The notes beneath the pieces are model-generated. The model was not told the origin of the DNA, ran no database searches, and saw only the letters and a list, made by a program, of their open reading frames with translations. 64,000 bases of DNA from Rhizobium sp. SSA_523. Lineage in GTDB: Bacteria; Pseudomonadota; Alphaproteobacteria; Rhizobiales; Rhizobiaceae. Within the stretch, counting starts at the first letter, position 1, and the number at the start of each line of letters is the position of its first letter. Below are positions 62,565 through 64,000 of this stretch, piece by piece. A program made the translations under genes and the position numbers. Location of the stretch: contig NZ_CP129382.1 in NCBI RefSeq assembly GCF_030435705.1, positions 1,984,001-2,048,000 on the forward strand. Direction: 5' to 3'.

Positions 62565-63077
62565 GCGCACTGCACAATATCTAGGCAAAATCGATGAAAT
62601 CTTGGGCGATAGCCTGTCTGGTAAGCATTGCCGGGCAGGCTTTGTCTTAACAGGCCGCCAACCGGCCTGAAGAACGCCCGCCTTTGCGGCATCAGCGGCA
62701 AATCTGGGCATTGGCGGTCTCACCAGCCACTGCCGCGGCCGCGGCTCCAGGCTTGCCGGCGAAACCACGCTATGTCACGCGCCCGCCTTGCGCGATCCAG
62801 CCCCGTCGCAGATGCGCCACGGCGCGCTCCACGATTGTCTTACCCACCCTGTTCCTTCGCAGTTTCAGAGGCTTGGCGCGGCTATGGCGCCAGTCTGGAG
62901 AAAGGCTGATGCGGCCTGGCAGGGCTGGCGCCGCAGTGCCTCGCCTCCGCCGCCAGCCGGCTTTAACCGCCGGCCTGCAAACAATCTTGCTTTATTGCCC
63001 CGCATTGCACAAACTCGACCCCTTCTTTCAGGCGCAGCGCCGTACAAACGGTCCATCAAGGGCTTTCAAGGGGTTCT
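62565..63077. other. Intergenic region after gstI
   Basis: About 510 bp. AGCCTG (62611-62616) and CAGGCT (62636-62641), with TTTGTCTT after it, form a terminator-like hairpin for gstI. The remaining sequence (62650-63077) has open frames without similarity and no clear structure. The promoter of the transglutaminase-family gene must lie near the right end. Confidence 0.55.
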
Positions 63078-64000
63078 ATGTCGATCAAGGCCAGCATCTA
63101 TCATCTGACGCATTACACCTATGACCGCCCCGTCCGGCTCGGACCCCAGATCATCCGCCTCAAACCGGCAGCGCATTCCAGGACGAGGGTCCTCAGCCAC
63201 TCCCTGAAAGTTTCGCCCAGCCAGCATTTCGTCAACCTGCAGCAGGATCCCTACGGCAATTACCTTGCCCGCTACGTCTTTCCCGAGCCGGTGACCGAGC
63301 TGAAGATCGAGGTGGACCTCGTCGCCGACATGACGGTCTACAACCCGTTCGATTTCTTCGTCGAGGAAGAGGCGACCTTCTGGCCCTTCGCCTATCCGGA
63401 CATTCTGGCCGACGATCTCTCCATCTATCGCCGACCGGAGCCGCCTGGCCCCCTGCTGACCGATTTCCTGGCGACGATCGAGCGGGAGCCGCAGCCGACG
63501 GTCGATATGGTGGTTGGCCTGAACGCCCGCCTTCAGCGCGAGATCGGCTATGTGATCCGCATGGAGCCTGGCGTGCAGACGCCGGAGGAGACGCTGAAGA
63601 GCGCCCGTGGCTCCTGCCGCGATACCAGCTGGCTGCTGGTGCAGATCCTGCGCCATCTGGGCTTTGCCGCCCGCTTCGTCTCCGGCTACCTGATCCAGCT
63701 GACGCCGGACCTCAAGGCGCTCGACGGCCCCTCGGGCACCGCGGTCGATTTCACCGACCTGCATGCCTGGGCGGAAGTCTATCTGCCGGGCGCTGGCTGG
63801 GTCGGCCTGGATCCGACGTCGGGGCTCCTGACCGGCGAAAGCCATATTCCTTTGGCTGCGACCCCGCATTACCGCAATGCCGCGCCCATCTCCGGCGGCT
63901 ATTTCGGCGAGGCAAAGACCGATTTCGATTTTGCCATGACGGTGACCCGCGTGGCGGAGCATCCGCGCATCACCAAGCCATTCTCCGACGAAAGCTGGGA
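63078..64000 (+). CDS. Transglutaminase-family protein (partial, 3' end outside window)
   Basis: Bacterial transglutaminase-like protein, 307 codons present. Residues 1-80 form the N-terminal beta region (SIKASIYHLTHYTYDRPVRLGPQIIRLKPAAHSRTRVLSHSLKVSPSQHFVNLQQDPYGNYLARYVFPEP) typical of this family, and the papain-like core has Cys180 (ARGSCRDTSWLLVQILRHLGFAARFVSGY), His229 (DLHAWAEVYLPGAGWVG) and Asp245 (GLDPTSGL). Such N-terminal domains are often followed by a large DUF2126 domain in the same protein, which would lie outside the window. AAGGGG precedes the ATG. Likely protease or peptide cyclase; true reaction unknown. Confidence 0.88.
   Translation, partial: MSIKASIYHLTHYTYDRPVRLGPQIIRLKPAAHSRTRVLSHSLKVSPSQHFVNLQQDPYGNYLARYVFPEPVTELKIEVDLVADMTVYNPFDFFVEEEATFWPFAYPDILADDLSIYRRPEPPGPLLTDFLATIEREPQPTVDMVVGLNARLQREIGYVIRMEPGVQTPEETLKSARGSCRDTSWLLVQILRHLGFAARFVSGYLIQLTPDLKALDGPSGTAVDFTDLHAWAEVYLPGAGWVGLDPTSGLLTGESHIPLAATPHYRNAAPISGGYFGEAKTDFDFAMTVTRVAEHPRITKPFSDESW

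Overview
The window is chromosomal DNA of a GC-rich alphaproteobacterium, almost certainly a member of the Rhizobiaceae (Rhizobium, Agrobacterium or a close relative). The evidence is the divergent pair gstI/glnII, a CpdR-type response regulator, an alpha-r8 (MmgR/suhB-motif) small RNA, a ROSE thermometer in front of hsp20, a chemoreceptor ending in NWEEF, two RIME-like intergenic repeats, and a galU - murein transglycosylase - DUF459 - gltD - gltB order that I recall from rhizobial chromosomes. No rRNA, prophage, complete insertion sequence or CRISPR array is visible. One tRNA (Val, anticodon GAC) is present. The genes at both window edges are cut: mrpD on the left and a transglutaminase-family gene on the right.

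Layout. 1-4.5 kb: mrpABCD cation/proton antiporter operon (minus strand). 4.6-19.5 kb: single genes for repair, stress and metabolism (msrB, AI-2E transporter, VOC protein, UspA, DksA-like protein, hemolysin III, acetyltransferases, S9 peptidase, DUF2254, a MerR/cation-efflux pair, DJ-1/PfpI, YqaA). 19.7-23.7 kb: two neighbouring MarR-controlled loci, ohrR/ohr and marR/DUF899-DUF1579-VOC, each with a palindromic operator. 23.8-28.6 kb: an accessory-looking cassette with two tandem paralogues of a glycosyltransferase-like family, facing a three-gene operon (HAD phosphatase, APH/choline-kinase-like kinase, nucleotidyltransferase fused to a HAD-like domain). It has AT-rich flanks and a decayed membrane-protein gene at its left edge. 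28.9-30.5 kb: HNH protein, PhnA-domain protein, and queC with a preQ1 riboswitch. 30.9-33.7 kb: a periplasmic sensor-like protein and a chemoreceptor. 34.2-41.1 kb: stomatin/NfeD pair, KdsD, an outer-membrane barrel, galU and a murein transglycosylase (cell-envelope functions). 41.2-49.4 kb: SGNH protein, gltD, an inserted vapBC module and gltB. 49.8-57.5 kb: threonine aldolase, a LysR/transporter pair, hsp20, lipase-like hydrolase, hisN-like phosphatase, MmgR sRNA, N-formylglutamate amidohydrolase and cpdR. 57.7-64 kb: tRNA-Val, a MITE, a PH-domain gene, a ClC channel, glnII/gstI and the transglutaminase.

How the genes work together. Nitrogen assimilation is represented twice: GOGAT (gltBD) and the GlnII/GstI switch with a sigma-54 promoter. 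Envelope carbohydrate supply is represented by kdsD, galU and the glycan-like cassette. RNA-level control is unusually dense: a preQ1 riboswitch, a ROSE thermometer, MmgR, and possible leader hairpins before gltB.

Most interesting leads: the unassigned glycan-type cassette at 23.95-28.5 kb; two ~270-bp MITE-like elements whose terminal inverted repeats differ between copies but match within each copy; and the vapBC module lodged between gltB and gltD. Everything here was read by eye. Family names rest on recognised motifs, not on database searches.
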